Numbered from the stretch's first letter, positions 18,679-28,146 are shown. The stretch is 64,000 bases of DNA from Bacillus paralicheniformis (GCF_001042485.2 NZ_LBMN02000035.1:248001-312000); one strand, 5' to 3'. Notes: a model not told the origin generated them from the letters alone. Program-made: numbers and translations.

Positions 18679-19130
18679 TCATCAGAGAAATTGAAGAGAG
18701 AGAAAAACCAATAGCGTTAATGTTAAATGAAAATGATCGCATGAGTGATATTGAAATGCGGAAATTGGTGGATTGCATCATGGAAAGAAAAAACACAGCA
18801 GAAAAAATATCGCTGATCCGCGATCATTTTGTTTCACTGCATGATTATTTGGATTTGCTAAATTCGGGATGTCTGTTTGACGACGAATATAACGCACTTT
18901 TTGCTACGTTTGGGAATTTTGAATTGGCCATTTTTGCGAAAATTGTATTTTATGAAGAATTAAGAGGGGGAATCCTCAATTTCATTGACATTGTTGCTGA
19001 CTGCTCTGAAGCAAAGAGCGAGTGGGAAACATATTATATGAAATTTATTAAACAATTAGAAGATGAGCGCATTGCAACGATTGGACAGCTCATCAATGAT
19101 ATTGACTATGAGGAGATATCGTTTTATTAA
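18672..19130 (+). CDS. hypothetical protein, gene 3 of the operon
   Basis: 152 residues, soluble, acidic and helical (EEREKPIALMLNENDRMSDIEMRKLVDCIMERKN...). Its ATG overlaps the previous stop by seven bases, so it is translationally coupled. No family was recognised. Tight coupling suggests that the three products act as one complex. Confidence 0.7.
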   Translation: MLIIREIEEREKPIALMLNENDRMSDIEMRKLVDCIMERKNTAEKISLIRDHFVSLHDYLDLLNSGCLFDDEYNALFATFGNFELAIFAKIVFYEELRGGILNFIDIVADCSEAKSEWETYYMKFIKQLEDERIATIGQLINDIDYEEISFY

Positions 19131-19254
19131 GTTAAAGACGTTTTTATAAGTTTTTACAAAGGAGAGTCTAAAGAAAGACGAAGATAAATAACAGCACTCG
19201 ATAAATGCAATCTTATCCCGCCAAGAAAGTTATTTTTCAACACAACTTAAAAGC

Positions 19255-19571
19255 TTAAAGTAATTCTACTCCAACTTGCTTAGTGAATTTTACTTTTATT
19301 CTCTCTTCTTCTCCAATACTTACAACCATGAAATTTTCAACTTTCTTAATGCTAGTTACGTTTTGAAAAACACCTGTAAATACCGCGAAATCTTTATAGG
19401 TTATATCCAGGCTGCAAGTTAGTTGATAAACATCCAGCGTCAAGATTAACTTGAAGTTTTGATTATCTTTATAAGTATAAATAAATTCGCCAGCCTCTGG
19501 ATCATCAGCTATACTGGCTGGCTCACTCTCAAAAAGTTCCAGTAAATCGTATTCTTATATTTTATAAACAT
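19255..19571 (-). pseudogene. small hypothetical gene with a 5' frameshift
   Basis: On the minus strand a ribosome-binding site (AAGGAGT) and ATG at 19571 open a frame (MFIKY) that loses register within ~15 bases. The adjacent frame then continues as a sensible protein to 19255 (LLELFESEPASIADDPEAGEF... FTKQVGVELL). A 1-2 base indel near 19550-19560 would restore a ~105-residue protein. The acidic beta-rich sequence recalls small immunity proteins, but I recognise no family. It could be a sequencing artefact. Confidence 0.5.
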
Positions 19572-19708
19572 CCAAGTGACTCCTTAAAAATAGTGATATT
19601 ACTGTAATAGCGTCTCTATTTTCACTTGAAACTACTTTAATCTCTTTTGTTTCATGGAAAAAGCATAATAATGAATAATTTAATACGAAGGATTTAGTAA
19701 TAAACAAA

Positions 19709-19876
19709 TTAAAACGGAAGTTTTTGAAAAAGCGAAATAGTAATAACTAAAGTTGATAAAGAGCCCAAAGATATCAAAGATACAATTTTTCGGTTGTTTT
19801 GCTTTTTTGAAGATTTACTTAGTTCATAAATTAATGCACCCCAAAAAAGCATGGATGCTAAAATAATAATACTCAT
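19709..19876 (-). CDS. 55-residue membrane peptide, copy 2
   Basis: Paralogue of 16233-16400: same length, start context and charged linker (KSSKKQNNRK), with about five substitutions (for example LLWS to LFWG, QNLPF to QKLPF). Preservation of frame and length across two copies argues for selection. The ribosome-binding site is GGAG (GGAGAATT) rather than GGAGG. Confidence 0.65.
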   Translation of the reverse strand: MSIIILASMLFWGALIYELSKSSKKQNNRKIVSLISLGSLSTLVITISLFQKLPF

Positions 19877-19916
19877 ATACACATAATTCTCCTTTTTATG
19901 GTTAACATCGGCATCG

Positions 19917-19946
19917 ATTTTACCACATTTAGGATTGAGATGTCGA
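19917..19946 (-). promoter_or_regulatory. promoter of membrane-peptide copy 2
   Basis: Minus strand TCGACA (19946-19941), 18 bases, TAAAAT (19922-19917), identical in both elements to copy 1. Confidence 0.65.
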
Positions 19947-20031
19947 TGAAATATTCATCTCTATATCATAGCATAATCAATCAAAATTAAAGGTGCTCAA
20001 GAGATTTCTTGAGCACTTTCATACATCCTGA

Positions 20032-20886
20032 TCAGGCATTCATATCGCCTAACCCGGGACTATGTTCATTCGGTATTTCCGGAAGCACGGGGACAGGAAA
20101 TCCTGCGGGAGGCTCTGTTACTTTTAACTCTCCGCCATTACGGCTTGGAGATTTTCCTTGATAGATTTCTCCGATTCTTGTCTCATCCAACCTGAAGTTA
20201 AACTGGGCATTGTGGTAGCCTAATTCAACAAACTTTCTGCACTCGGGATATTTATTAATGTCGTAATTCGGCACAGGAAAAAGGTTCGCCCAGTCAACCC
20301 CCAATGTCTCAAGGGCTTTGGCAAACGCATTTTGGTGAGCATTGTCGCGTACAATAAGAAAAGCAAGGGTCTCCCGAAATGTCTGATTAGAGCTCATTTC
20401 ATAGATCCTTGTTTTTTGCAGCACGCCTGTCGACTCAAGAACCAAGTTATCCAGCAGGTCGGCAATTAAGTTTCCGTGGTTATACACCCAAGATCCATTC
20501 CACGGATTCCCCCCTGCATCAACGGGAAGAGAGCTTTGCGCCCCGATAATATAATGATGAGGATTAGCATTTTTAATCGCTTCATTGAGGGGAGCCTGAT
20601 CTGCACCTTGATTGCCGGCTCCTTCGCCGCCTGATTCATCTAATAAAGCATTAATTGTACTTTGTACCAGTTCAACATGAGCAATTTCCTCTAAGAAAAT
20701 GCCCCGGAGCAGGTCACGGTATTGTTTCTGTTTTCCCCTGAAATTTGAGCTTTGAAAAAAAAACTGCATCATCGTACGCATTTCTCCAAAATGTCCGCCT
20801 AAAATTTCCTGCAACACTTTAGCGGCTGCCGGGTCTGGCTTGTCCGGTTTAATGATATTTATAAGTTCCTCTTTGTAGTAATACAC
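20032..20886 (-). CDS. manganese catalase (YdbD/KatN type)
   Basis: Di-manganese catalase that dismutates hydrogen peroxide. The 284 residues carry ferritin-like four-helix-bundle ligands: GGHFGEMRTMMQFFFQ, EEIAHVELVQ near residue 66, a NANPHH segment, and LVLESTGVLQ with RDNAHQNAFAKALE. The C-terminal tail is rich in Pro and Gly, as in spore-coat-associated members. It most resembles B. subtilis YdbD. A second, different Mn catalase is at 34743-35606. The 1.3 kb upstream of it holds no gene. Confidence 0.93.
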   Translation of the reverse strand: MYYYKEELINIIKPDKPDPAAAKVLQEILGGHFGEMRTMMQFFFQSSNFRGKQKQYRDLLRGIFLEEIAHVELVQSTINALLDESGGEGAGNQGADQAPLNEAIKNANPHHYIIGAQSSLPVDAGGNPWNGSWVYNHGNLIADLLDNLVLESTGVLQKTRIYEMSSNQTFRETLAFLIVRDNAHQNAFAKALETLGVDWANLFPVPNYDINKYPECRKFVELGYHNAQFNFRLDETRIGEIYQGKSPSRNGGELKVTEPPAGFPVPVLPEIPNEHSPGLGDMNA

Positions 20887-22192
20887 AACATACCTCGCTT
20901 TTAAATGATTGATTTCTTATATCATTTGTAAGAGAAGATAAAATATACAGATATTTTCTTCTCAGCAAGAAATAAAACCAGAATGAAAAAATCACAAATA
21001 AAACACGAAAAAAATATATAAACAAGAGAGCCGCAAAATAATTCCTATTTGAACCCGACTTATTCGAATTTTCGGAAAGAGAAAACGGCGAAATTGATAG
21101 ACGGAATGGGCGGATTGATGAACTTACAAAAAATCCCCCTGGATTTTCAAGGTTTTTTTGTTAGTTAAACTGGTCCCGAAATGCTCATATCGATCATAAA
21201 AGTCTGGATTTTCGTTGGTAGTTCATTAGAAATGGGTTTTTATAGCCAGCGGCTAATTATTTGCGGATTGAAATTTAGTCCAGACCAAAAAGGACTTTCA
21301 TAACCGAACATTGGAATGCTGGTTCCTTTTAGAAAAAGAATTGGCTATGTTGGTTTTAAAAGGAGAGAAACTTTTTTTGAAATCTTAAGTTCAGTCATGT
21401 CTGTCGTAATCGTTTATTAAAAACCTTAAACAAAGGTGTAGACACTGGTCAATGTACAATATCAGGATCGTACTAAAAAACAGCAATTTTCCAACACAAG
21501 CTACATATTTTATTCAGCATTCTATGCAAAGTTCCTCTTGAAAAAGAGATGACTACAACTTGTCAATTCTGTTCATTTTTCCATAATTTCTGACTATCCA
21601 CTATGTATACTGCATTTGGGGGATTATCATATACTGAGCTTAAATTATAAAAAGTATTCAACCAGGTTATTTTTGCATGCAGCTTTAGTAAGTTTATCAA
21701 GCAACTGTTCCCTGAATCCCTCTTCAATTACCTAAAACTACCTGTTAATTGAAATGGAATCCAGCGATTAAGTGAGCATTTGTGAGATAATCGTATAAAA
21801 CCGAGGGAGGCGAAGTAACTTTAATCAAGTGTTGGCTTTTTACATAATCTTTGGCGTTTGCATTGTTACACAACAATACTATAATGGTATTGAGTGACAT
21901 GGATCAAGAAGGTTAATTAAGTAATATGTGTAAATTATATTGAGTGAGTTTGTTTGTAAAATATGTAAAAAAATTGAACATTCTTACCTTCTTTATTGTC
22001 TTCACGTATAAATATTAAAATTATTTGAAAAAGAAGGGGCAATAGGGAAGGAGGTTGCTTTCGAAGGCGATTTCACGATTCGCCCTTCTGAGTCGTTCAG
22101 ATGTCTTTGGATTTAAGGAAAGCAAAATTGAAGTCAATCTTTAGAATAGCCCTAATCCATATCCATTATTGTTTTCAGAGGAGGAATATTAA
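20887..22192. other. 1.3-kb gene-free stretch
   Basis: AT-rich and stop-rich in all frames, and no RNA gene was recognised. It contains the minus-strand promoter region of the Mn catalase and a hairpin with T tract near 21130-21160 (AAAATCC/GGATTTT). In the khtTU leader there is a hairpin GAAGGCGA/TCGCC-CTTC near 22063-22088. It could be decayed coding sequence; a 40-codon open segment without a start lies at ~21050-21170. Confidence 0.5.
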
Positions 22193-22681
22193 ATGAACAT
22201 TCGGGAAATCGAGCTTCCGGGAATCGGATATAAGTTTGAAATCTTTACAAAAAATCAGGATAAGTTGGTCATTGTAATCCATGATGACGGCCGCAGAGAA
22301 ATTTATCATTTTGATGCTGACGATCATGAAGAGGTTTTGGTCAGTGCTACTTTTAATGATTCTGAAGCCAGAAAAATTGCAAGTATATTAGGAGGTATGG
22401 CATATAAACCTAAAGCTTTAGAAACTGTAGAATTTGCCTTTGACGATACAATCATTGAATGGTATCAAGTAGAACCCAATGCACCTGCTGTAAATAAAAC
22501 GATTGGCGAAATTGATATTAGAAATAACTTTGGAGTTACTGTTATTGCTGTTAAGAAAAAGAACAGCAAAAAGTCACACAATCCGGGATCTGATACAGTT
22601 ATTGAAGCTGGCGACACATTGGTTGTTTCAGGAGAAAGGCAGCAGATTAAAGAATTAATTAAAAAGCTGTTATCAACCTAA
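22193..22681 (+). CDS. khtT: KhtT-like regulatory subunit of a K+/H+ antiporter
   Basis: Soluble regulator of KhtU. In B. subtilis KhtT binds c-di-AMP through a C-terminal RCK_C/TrkA-C domain. Here residues ~75-160 fit TrkA-C (IGEIDIRNNFGVTVIAVKKK, VIEAGDTLVVSGERQQIKEL). The N-terminal ~70 residues (MNIREIELPGIGYKFEIFT) match the KhtT-specific domain. It has a strong ribosome-binding site (GAGGAGG) and 16 bases to khtU. The small khtS gene found upstream in B. subtilis is absent here. Confidence 0.9.
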   Translation: MNIREIELPGIGYKFEIFTKNQDKLVIVIHDDGRREIYHFDADDHEEVLVSATFNDSEARKIASILGGMAYKPKALETVEFAFDDTIIEWYQVEPNAPAVNKTIGEIDIRNNFGVTVIAVKKKNSKKSHNPGSDTVIEAGDTLVVSGERQQIKELIKKLLST

Positions 22682-22697
22682 GGAGTGGAGATTATAG

Positions 22698-23921
22698 ATG
22701 GATCACTTAGTATTTGAAGTTGGTACGGCACTTGTTATAGTTGCGATTGGGGCTGTTGTTGCAAATAGACTAAAGTTTTCAATCATCCCCTTTCTAATTA
22801 TTCTTGGGATGATTGTAGGCCCGCATGCTCCGACGATTGGGATCATCGATTTAACATTTATCGAAAGTAATGAGATTATTCAATTTCTAGGCCGAATAGG
22901 TGTGCTTTTTTTACTTTTCTATTTAGGGCTTGAATTTTCCGTTGGCAAACTGGTCAAATCAGGTCAAAACATCGTAGTAGGCGGCAGTATCTATGTAGCC
23001 ATTAACTTTATTTTAGGTCTCCTGTATGGATTAATCGCAGGCATGCCTTGGATGGAAACACTCATTATTGCTGGACTGCTTAGTGTATCTTCCAGTGCGA
23101 TTGTAGCCAAAGTTCTTGTCGATTTAAAAAGAACAGCGAATCCAGAAACAGAGCTCATCCTGGGGATTATTTTATTTGACGATATCTTTCTGGCTTTATT
23201 TTTAACAACTGTATCAGGAGTTTTGCTTGCAGGGTCTACATCCTTTCTCGGTATCTTCACCTCTGTACTTATTTCTGTTGCTTATATGTTACTGTTCTTT
23301 ATTATCGCTCGAAAAGGAGCTTCGTTATTAAATAAATGGTTAAACATAAAATCAGATGAAATTTTTATCATTGTGATATTCTCGATCTTATTTTTTGTTG
23401 CGGGATTTTCAGAAACGCTTCACGTGGCAGAAGCGATTGGTGCCTTATTGTTAGGTTTAGTTTTTTCTGAGACCGAGCATCGGGATCGCATTGAACATCT
23501 TGTCGTTCCATTCAGGGATTTCTTTGGCGCAATTTTCTTTTTCAGCTTTGGATTAAGTATTGATCCATCAACATTAGCAGATGCCATTTGGCTGGCATTA
23601 GGGGCAGCTTTACTTACGATAATAAGCAATTTTGTGGCTGGAATGATTTCTGGACGGAAAGCGGGGCTATCCCATAAGGCCTCTAGTAATATCGGATTAA
23701 CCATCATGGCTCGGGGAGAGTTTTCTATCATTGTAGCAAATTTAGGGGTCGCTGCAGGATTAAATCCTATTTTAACTCCTTTTACCGCGCTTTATGTTCT
23801 CATTCTGGCAATTTCAGGACCATTTATGGCAAAAGAAAGTAAGAATGTTTATAAACATTTAAACAAAATTTTCAAGTGGAGCAAACCTCCGGAAAAGAGC
23901 AAAATGAAAACACCCATTTAA
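22698..23921 (+). CDS. khtU: KhtU-like K+/H+ antiporter (CPA2 family)
   Basis: Membrane antiporter exporting K+ in exchange for H+. The 407 residues form about 12 hydrophobic segments of the Na+/H+ exchanger fold. Conserved features include FLLFYLGLEFS, the SSSAIVAKVL unwound helix, the acidic GIILFDDIF pair and GFSETLHVAEAIGALLLGLVFSET. The basic cytoplasmic tail lacks an RCK domain, consistent with control by the separate KhtT. Confidence 0.92.
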   Translation: MDHLVFEVGTALVIVAIGAVVANRLKFSIIPFLIILGMIVGPHAPTIGIIDLTFIESNEIIQFLGRIGVLFLLFYLGLEFSVGKLVKSGQNIVVGGSIYVAINFILGLLYGLIAGMPWMETLIIAGLLSVSSSAIVAKVLVDLKRTANPETELILGIILFDDIFLALFLTTVSGVLLAGSTSFLGIFTSVLISVAYMLLFFIIARKGASLLNKWLNIKSDEIFIIVIFSILFFVAGFSETLHVAEAIGALLLGLVFSETEHRDRIEHLVVPFRDFFGAIFFFSFGLSIDPSTLADAIWLALGAALLTIISNFVAGMISGRKAGLSHKASSNIGLTIMARGEFSIIVANLGVAAGLNPILTPFTALYVLILAISGPFMAKESKNVYKHLNKIFKWSKPPEKSKMKTPI

Positions 23922-24424
23922 TCTATATGCCTATCTTCCGTAGCGGCATCAGCTATTTCTCTTAAACTTACACGATCAACATAAAATTTCAATTCGTCGC
24001 TTTTCTTCAATAAAAATCAATTTCTTTCTTCTTTAAAAAAGCTACGTTGCTTTGCACTATTGGTGTGAGAGCTGCAGCGGATGACTTCACTGTATACATT
24101 TACTTTTTTGTTTTATAGAAGCTTAGGCTGATACATTCGGCAACTGGGGCCTCGAGCGATCCTGCTTCATCCTATTTCAAAGTAGAGCCGCAATTGATTG
24201 TGAAATCATTCTCATTAATGTTTTGCGGCATCCTGCTTGCCATAATGGGGGACGTAAAGCAATAAAATGAATGAACTGCAGTCGCCATTGGTTACTAAAA
24301 AGGCGGATACAAATAGAAGTGTTAGACATCATCCTTCCGCTATGCAGTAAATTAAGCTATTAGTTTGGCATTTTAGAACGGCGTCTGTCATTAAACTACT
24401 GATTGAAATGTAAGGGAGTAAATT
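23922..24424. other. intergenic stretch with a decayed membrane-protein end
   Basis: Besides the remnant at 24121-24265 I see no gene. The promoter and ribosome-binding site (TAAGGGAG) of the next gene are at the right edge. Confidence 0.4.
24121..24265 (+). pseudogene. C-terminal remnant of an unidentified small membrane protein
   Basis: An open segment without a start codon reads ...SSYFKVEPQLIVKSFSLMF then CGILLAIMGDVKQ-stop. It has protein-like composition and a hydrophobic final helix. The upstream part has been lost. Family not recognised. Confidence 0.35.
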
Positions 24425-24841
24425 ATGTTTTTAATAGGTTTTGCTTTGGCGAACTTTATCAAGCAGCCGATATTAAGTTTTGGAACGGTTTTTCTTTTCA
24501 TCTATGGACTTAGATTTTCTTCCAAAGGTATTAATGCTGAAAAACATGATTACTATATCAACCTATACAGACTTATATTTTGCTTTATAATACCTTTCCT
24601 TAACTTTTTTATGTATTGGTCAACAATAGGTGGAAATGCGGGATTCGGGTTTACGTTTAGTCCGCTTACCATACTGCAAAAGCTGTCTTTCTTGTCACAG
24701 ATTATCTTGATATTCTTACCCGAGATTTGCAAATTTTTATCTCGTAAAAACTTAATTCAAATTGATGAAAAGAAGCAAAAATTAGCATCAGCTTTTTATC
24801 CAATTGCTTTAATCCTAACAATTTGTATGGCGTATAATTAA
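24425..24841 (+). CDS. hypothetical membrane protein
   Basis: 138 residues with about four hydrophobic segments (residues ~4-30, 48-65, ~82-100 and 120-138) and short polar loops. GGGAG precedes the ATG. AT-rich, and no motif was recognised. Confidence 0.55.
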   Translation: MFLIGFALANFIKQPILSFGTVFLFIYGLRFSSKGINAEKHDYYINLYRLIFCFIIPFLNFFMYWSTIGGNAGFGFTFSPLTILQKLSFLSQIILIFLPEICKFLSRKNLIQIDEKKQKLASAFYPIALILTICMAYN

Positions 24842-25002
24842 GGGGCTTAAACAGCGGCGTTGCTCTAACAAAAAATATTGAAGTTGCGAGAGGCAAGCGA
24901 TAAGAATATAAAAGCAGTTTGTGAAAGTTAAAGGAGCTCCTCTTTTGGCCAAACGTCTCGTCCATAAAAGCGCTATTACTAAAATCTTCAGGAGGGCAAA
25001 AA

Positions 25003-25980
25003 GTGTTTTTTGCAAAGATCATCGATCGTTTAGCTTTATATGATTTGCACAGAAAAAGAAGTAAAGATCAACATTTTTCCGCTTTTTCATTGAATTTGAT
25101 TGACAGGGGGGAATTCTATCAAGCAAAAGCGGCTGATGTCGCCATTATGCTTCATGAATCAAGAAAAAACTATTTGGCTGGACATTTCAGCTATGAATCT
25201 TTAATTCCATCCGGGGACCCTGTCAATGATGCTTTAAAAGGCGAGGTTTTTTTAAATAAAAATGATATAAATCAGCCTAATGTTATTTTTGTGCATGGCT
25301 GGCGAATGGATTCATACGACAGAATAAAAAAGATATTTCATGATCGTATCATGAACGATTTAGGCTGGAACATGTACTACTATCCTCTTCCGTATCATTT
25401 TGAAAGAGAGCCGGAACATTCACTTTACAGCGGAGAATTGATGATAAGCGCGAATTTGAATCGTACGGTTGATTCGGCGAGACAAGCTATCGTCGATTTA
25501 CGGGCTCTCATTCACTGGATAAAAGCAAATAAAAACGGCCCTGTTATTATAGTGGGCGTCAGTTTAGGCGGGTGGATGACAAATTTACTGGCTGCCCTTG
25601 AGACTGAAATCGACATCGTGGTATCGATATTTTATGCCAATCGTCTTTCTTATGCGATATGGAATACCATCCCGGGTAAATTCATAAGAGAAGAATTGGA
25701 ACAGCACGGTGTGACATATGAAGATTTACAAACATATTGGGAAATTACAGATCCCAGCCAGGCTGTGCCGAAAGTTAATAAAGATAATATTTTGCTGATT
25801 TCCGCGGCACATGATCAATATGTTCATATACAGGATGCTGATGATTTGTGGGAAAGCTGGGGGAAGCCCGAAAGACGTCTCTACAATTGCGGCCATGCCG
25901 GAATTGTTCTTTGCCGCAAAAAGCTGGCATTAGATACGATTTCTTTCATCCGAAAAAAATTAAAGCAGATTCATAAGTAA
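25003..25980 (+). CDS. alpha/beta hydrolase
   Basis: 325 residues with an alpha/beta-hydrolase core. The nucleophile elbow is GVSLGG (Ser near residue ~188) after the strand GPVIIVGVSLGGW. The oxyanion HG motif is FVHGWRMDSYD (residue ~98). The late Asp (SAAHDQYVH) and His (NCGHAGIV) complete a plausible Ser-Asp-His triad. The layout recalls the ABHD18-like group (Abhydrolase_18). There is no signal peptide, so it is probably cytosolic. The GTG start is supported by CAGGAGGGC. Substrate unknown. Confidence 0.8.
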   Translation: MFFAKIIDRLALYDLHRKRSKDQHFSAFSLNLIDRGEFYQAKAADVAIMLHESRKNYLAGHFSYESLIPSGDPVNDALKGEVFLNKNDINQPNVIFVHGWRMDSYDRIKKIFHDRIMNDLGWNMYYYPLPYHFEREPEHSLYSGELMISANLNRTVDSARQAIVDLRALIHWIKANKNGPVIIVGVSLGGWMTNLLAALETEIDIVVSIFYANRLSYAIWNTIPGKFIREELEQHGVTYEDLQTYWEITDPSQAVPKVNKDNILLISAAHDQYVHIQDADDLWESWGKPERRLYNCGHAGIVLCRKKLALDTISFIRKKLKQIHK

Positions 25981-26040
25981 TTTCAATATTAATAAGCGGG
26001 CAATTTCCAGAATGCTAAATCATTATATAGGAGGCTTTTT

Positions 26041-26265
26041 ATGTACTTTGTTTCCGGATTTGTTTCAGTTTTGTTTGGTCTCGTCATGCTATTTATCTTA
26101 CGGTTGTTATCTGTTGCTTTTCCTCATGATATAACTGATGCAGCTGGCAATGATGAAGCTTCAGCTTATTTTCAATCATCTGTATTATTTTATCCGGTGC
26201 TGCTTATTTTAGGCGTAGTCTTGATTATCGTTCATTTGCGAACAAATGATAAGGAGAAGGATTAG
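26041..26265 (+). CDS. hypothetical two-span membrane protein
   Basis: 74 residues with two hydrophobic helices (residues ~2-25 and ~44-64), an acidic loop between them and a charged tail (RTNDKEKD). A strong ribosome-binding site (TAGGAGGC) precedes the ATG. Family not recognised. Confidence 0.6.
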   Translation: MYFVSGFVSVLFGLVMLFILRLLSVAFPHDITDAAGNDEASAYFQSSVLFYPVLLILGVVLIIVHLRTNDKEKD

Positions 26266-26332
26266 TTCAAAGGGGAGTGAAAAATGGCTAATCCGTAATA
26301 TTGGGCCAAGGTGAGCGGAGTGGTGAGACAGT

Positions 26333-26521
26333 TTGTTTCGATCTAAACATACTATCTCAAAAGTTTATAAGTTCACATCTGATGAATCAGATATCCCAAT
26401 GAAAATGAGAAAAGCCCCTTCCATAGCAATGAGAGTAGAGGGAGAACTTGAAATCAAAATAAATGAATTACATATTTCAAAAAAATATCGCCTTATTGGA
26501 ATTTTATGTTTCTCTAAATGA
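26333..26521 (+). CDS. possible small hypothetical protein or remnant
   Basis: 62-residue frame with a basic N-terminus and a middle part of normal composition (MKMRKAPSIAMRVEGELEIKI). There is no clear ribosome-binding site. It and the next frame may be pieces of one decayed gene. Confidence 0.3.
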   Translation: MFRSKHTISKVYKFTSDESDIPMKMRKAPSIAMRVEGELEIKINELHISKKYRLIGILCFSK

Positions 26522-26554
26522 GTGGATTAAAAAGATCAAGAAAAAAACAAAGTT

Positions 26555-26800
26555 ATGGAGTATAGATATCACACCACGGAGTATGAAAAGGGCGAACCCA
26601 TTATTTCATTGATACCATTTGATTATAAGGCTCGACTAACGACCATTTGGGAAACTCAACAATCATATAATGTATTCGACCTTGATTACATCACCGGAAA
26701 AATGGAAATTTTACACGAAAAACTTGGACGTGATATTGAACATCATTATAGGATTTCATTGAAAAGCATTGTTGGTAAGATCCCATTAAGAAAATATTGA
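26555..26800 (+). CDS. possible hypothetical protein or remnant
   Basis: 81-residue frame, acidic/aromatic and soluble (MEYRYHTTEYEKGEPIISL...). No convincing ribosome-binding site precedes the ATG; it starts in a purine-rich run. Protein-like composition, family not recognised. The rest of 26801-26961 holds only the leader of the next gene. Confidence 0.4.
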   Translation: MEYRYHTTEYEKGEPIISLIPFDYKARLTTIWETQQSYNVFDLDYITGKMEILHEKLGRDIEHHYRISLKSIVGKIPLRKY

Positions 26801-26961
26801 TTTATCCTAAAGGCTAAAAACAGGGGCCGAGTTTAAAAACACCTTATCTGCGATGTGAAAATAAAATGCATATTCTAAAAGAAGCGGGTATATCAATGGC
26901 TATGAACGACGAATCACAATACCATTGATATGGAAGCATCCAAAAAAGGAGAACAAAAACG

Positions 26962-27558
26962 ATGAACTTTTGGCACGAGCGCTTTCAAGATGAGAACTAT
27001 GTGTATGGAACGGAACCGAATGCGTTTTTGGCAGATTCGCAGAAAAAACTTCAATTGTCGGGTGATGCTTTAGCCATTGCAGAAGGCGAGGGGCGCAATG
27101 CGGTTTTTTTAGCAGAACAAGGGATGAACGTCACGTCATGGGATTATGCCGAGTCAGGGTTGGAGAAAACGAAAAAGCTTGCTGAAACCCGTCATGTATC
27201 GGTGAAGACGGAGCTTGTTGACTTAAATGAAGCGTCTTGGAATCAAGGGCATTGGGACGAGATTGTATGTATTTTTGGACATTTTCCAGAAGAGCTGCGC
27301 CGAAAAACACTTCTTGGAGTAAAAGAAGCCGTGAAGCCCGGGGGATTTTTCGTGACGGAAGTGTATTCGACGCACCAAATTCCTTACAAAAGCGGCGGGC
27401 CGCAGGATCCGGAGCTTTTATATACACCGGAAGAATTTTTACAAACCTTTTCAGATTGGCGTATTGTCCACTTTTTTATGGGGGAAGTCGTTCGTCATGA
27501 AGGGGCTTGGCACAACGGCCTGTCTCATGTCATTCAATTTATTGGTCAAAAGCGCTGA
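26962..27558 (+). CDS. class I SAM-dependent methyltransferase
   Basis: 198 residues of the TehB/thiopurine-methyltransferase-like group. The N-terminus is MNFWHERFQDENYVYGTEPN, the SAM-binding motif I is ALAIAEGEGRNAVFLAEQG (residues ~36-54), the acidic motif is WDYAES, and CIFGHFPEELR is the post-motif strand. The cytosolic target is unknown; relatives are annotated in tellurite or thiol methylation. Its own terminator follows. Confidence 0.85.
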   Translation: MNFWHERFQDENYVYGTEPNAFLADSQKKLQLSGDALAIAEGEGRNAVFLAEQGMNVTSWDYAESGLEKTKKLAETRHVSVKTELVDLNEASWNQGHWDEIVCIFGHFPEELRRKTLLGVKEAVKPGGFFVTEVYSTHQIPYKSGGPQDPELLYTPEEFLQTFSDWRIVHFFMGEVVRHEGAWHNGLSHVIQFIGQKR

Positions 27559-27581
27559 ATACTCCGGGGAAATATGATTTT

Positions 27582-27610
27582 AAAAAGGTGCCGTTTATGG
27601 CGCCTTTTTT
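27582..27610 (+). terminator. terminator after the methyltransferase
   Basis: AAAGGTGCC / GGCGCCTTT stem with one G-U pair, then six Ts. Confidence 0.85.
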
Positions 27611-27663
27611 GCGTAACTTTTTTCACCGTCATCACTACTATTGTGATGAAAGCGGGGGAAATG

Positions 27664-28146
27664 ATGAAAAACAAAAATGGACTCAAACGGCTGCTGATGA
27701 TCAGCAGCGCATTTCTGCTTTTAATTGGCGGGGGATATGTCAGTGCAATGATCTTCGGAAAGAAAGTGGTGTATGAAGGAGAGGGGGAAAGCGGTCTGTG
27801 GCATGCTTCGATTGAGAAATCAGATAAAACGTCAATCGGGCCTAATTATTTTTTGAATTTGTATTGGGATGGCGCGAAAGAAGATGCGAAAAGAACGATT
27901 GTGAAAACAATCACCTTATACATAGACGGCAAAAAGTATGATGATAGAGGAGAATACGATCTTTCTGAGTATACCGGAGAGGAAATGGATGACGGAGGCC
28001 ATATGGAAGATCATATCGCGACTTTTGATTTTATGCCTGAAGAGGATGTCATCGGGCATGCGTTATCAGTCAAAGTGGAGTGGAAAACCGGAGATGAAGA
28101 GAACGCAGAAATAATGAAATTAACCAAGATTCCGTGGTATAAATGA
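27664..28146 (+). CDS. hypothetical membrane-anchored extracytoplasmic protein
   Basis: 160 residues with a basic start and one hydrophobic N-terminal anchor (residues ~9-28, LLMISSAFLLLIGGGYVSAMI). A soluble, acidic, beta-rich outer domain follows (YLDGKKYDDRG-like strands, EEMDDGGHMEDHIATFDF). There is no lipobox cysteine. The start is uncertain: in-frame ATGs at 27646, 27661 and 27664 follow each other. It resembles many Bacillus cell-surface proteins of unknown role. Confidence 0.65.
   Translation: MKNKNGLKRLLMISSAFLLLIGGGYVSAMIFGKKVVYEGEGESGLWHASIEKSDKTSIGPNYFLNLYWDGAKEDAKRTIVKTITLYIDGKKYDDRGEYDLSEYTGEEMDDGGHMEDHIATFDFMPEEDVIGHALSVKVEWKTGDEENAEIMKLTKIPWYK

Larger units (their letters stand above)
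19709..19955. repeat. dispersed repeat, copy 2 (membrane-peptide cassette)
   Basis: Partner of 16233-16480; see that entry. Confidence 0.9.

Noticed and set aside
22020..22190. Possible riboswitch in the khtTU leader
   Set aside because: One imperfect hairpin is visible, but I could not fit it to the c-di-AMP (ydaO) or any other consensus.
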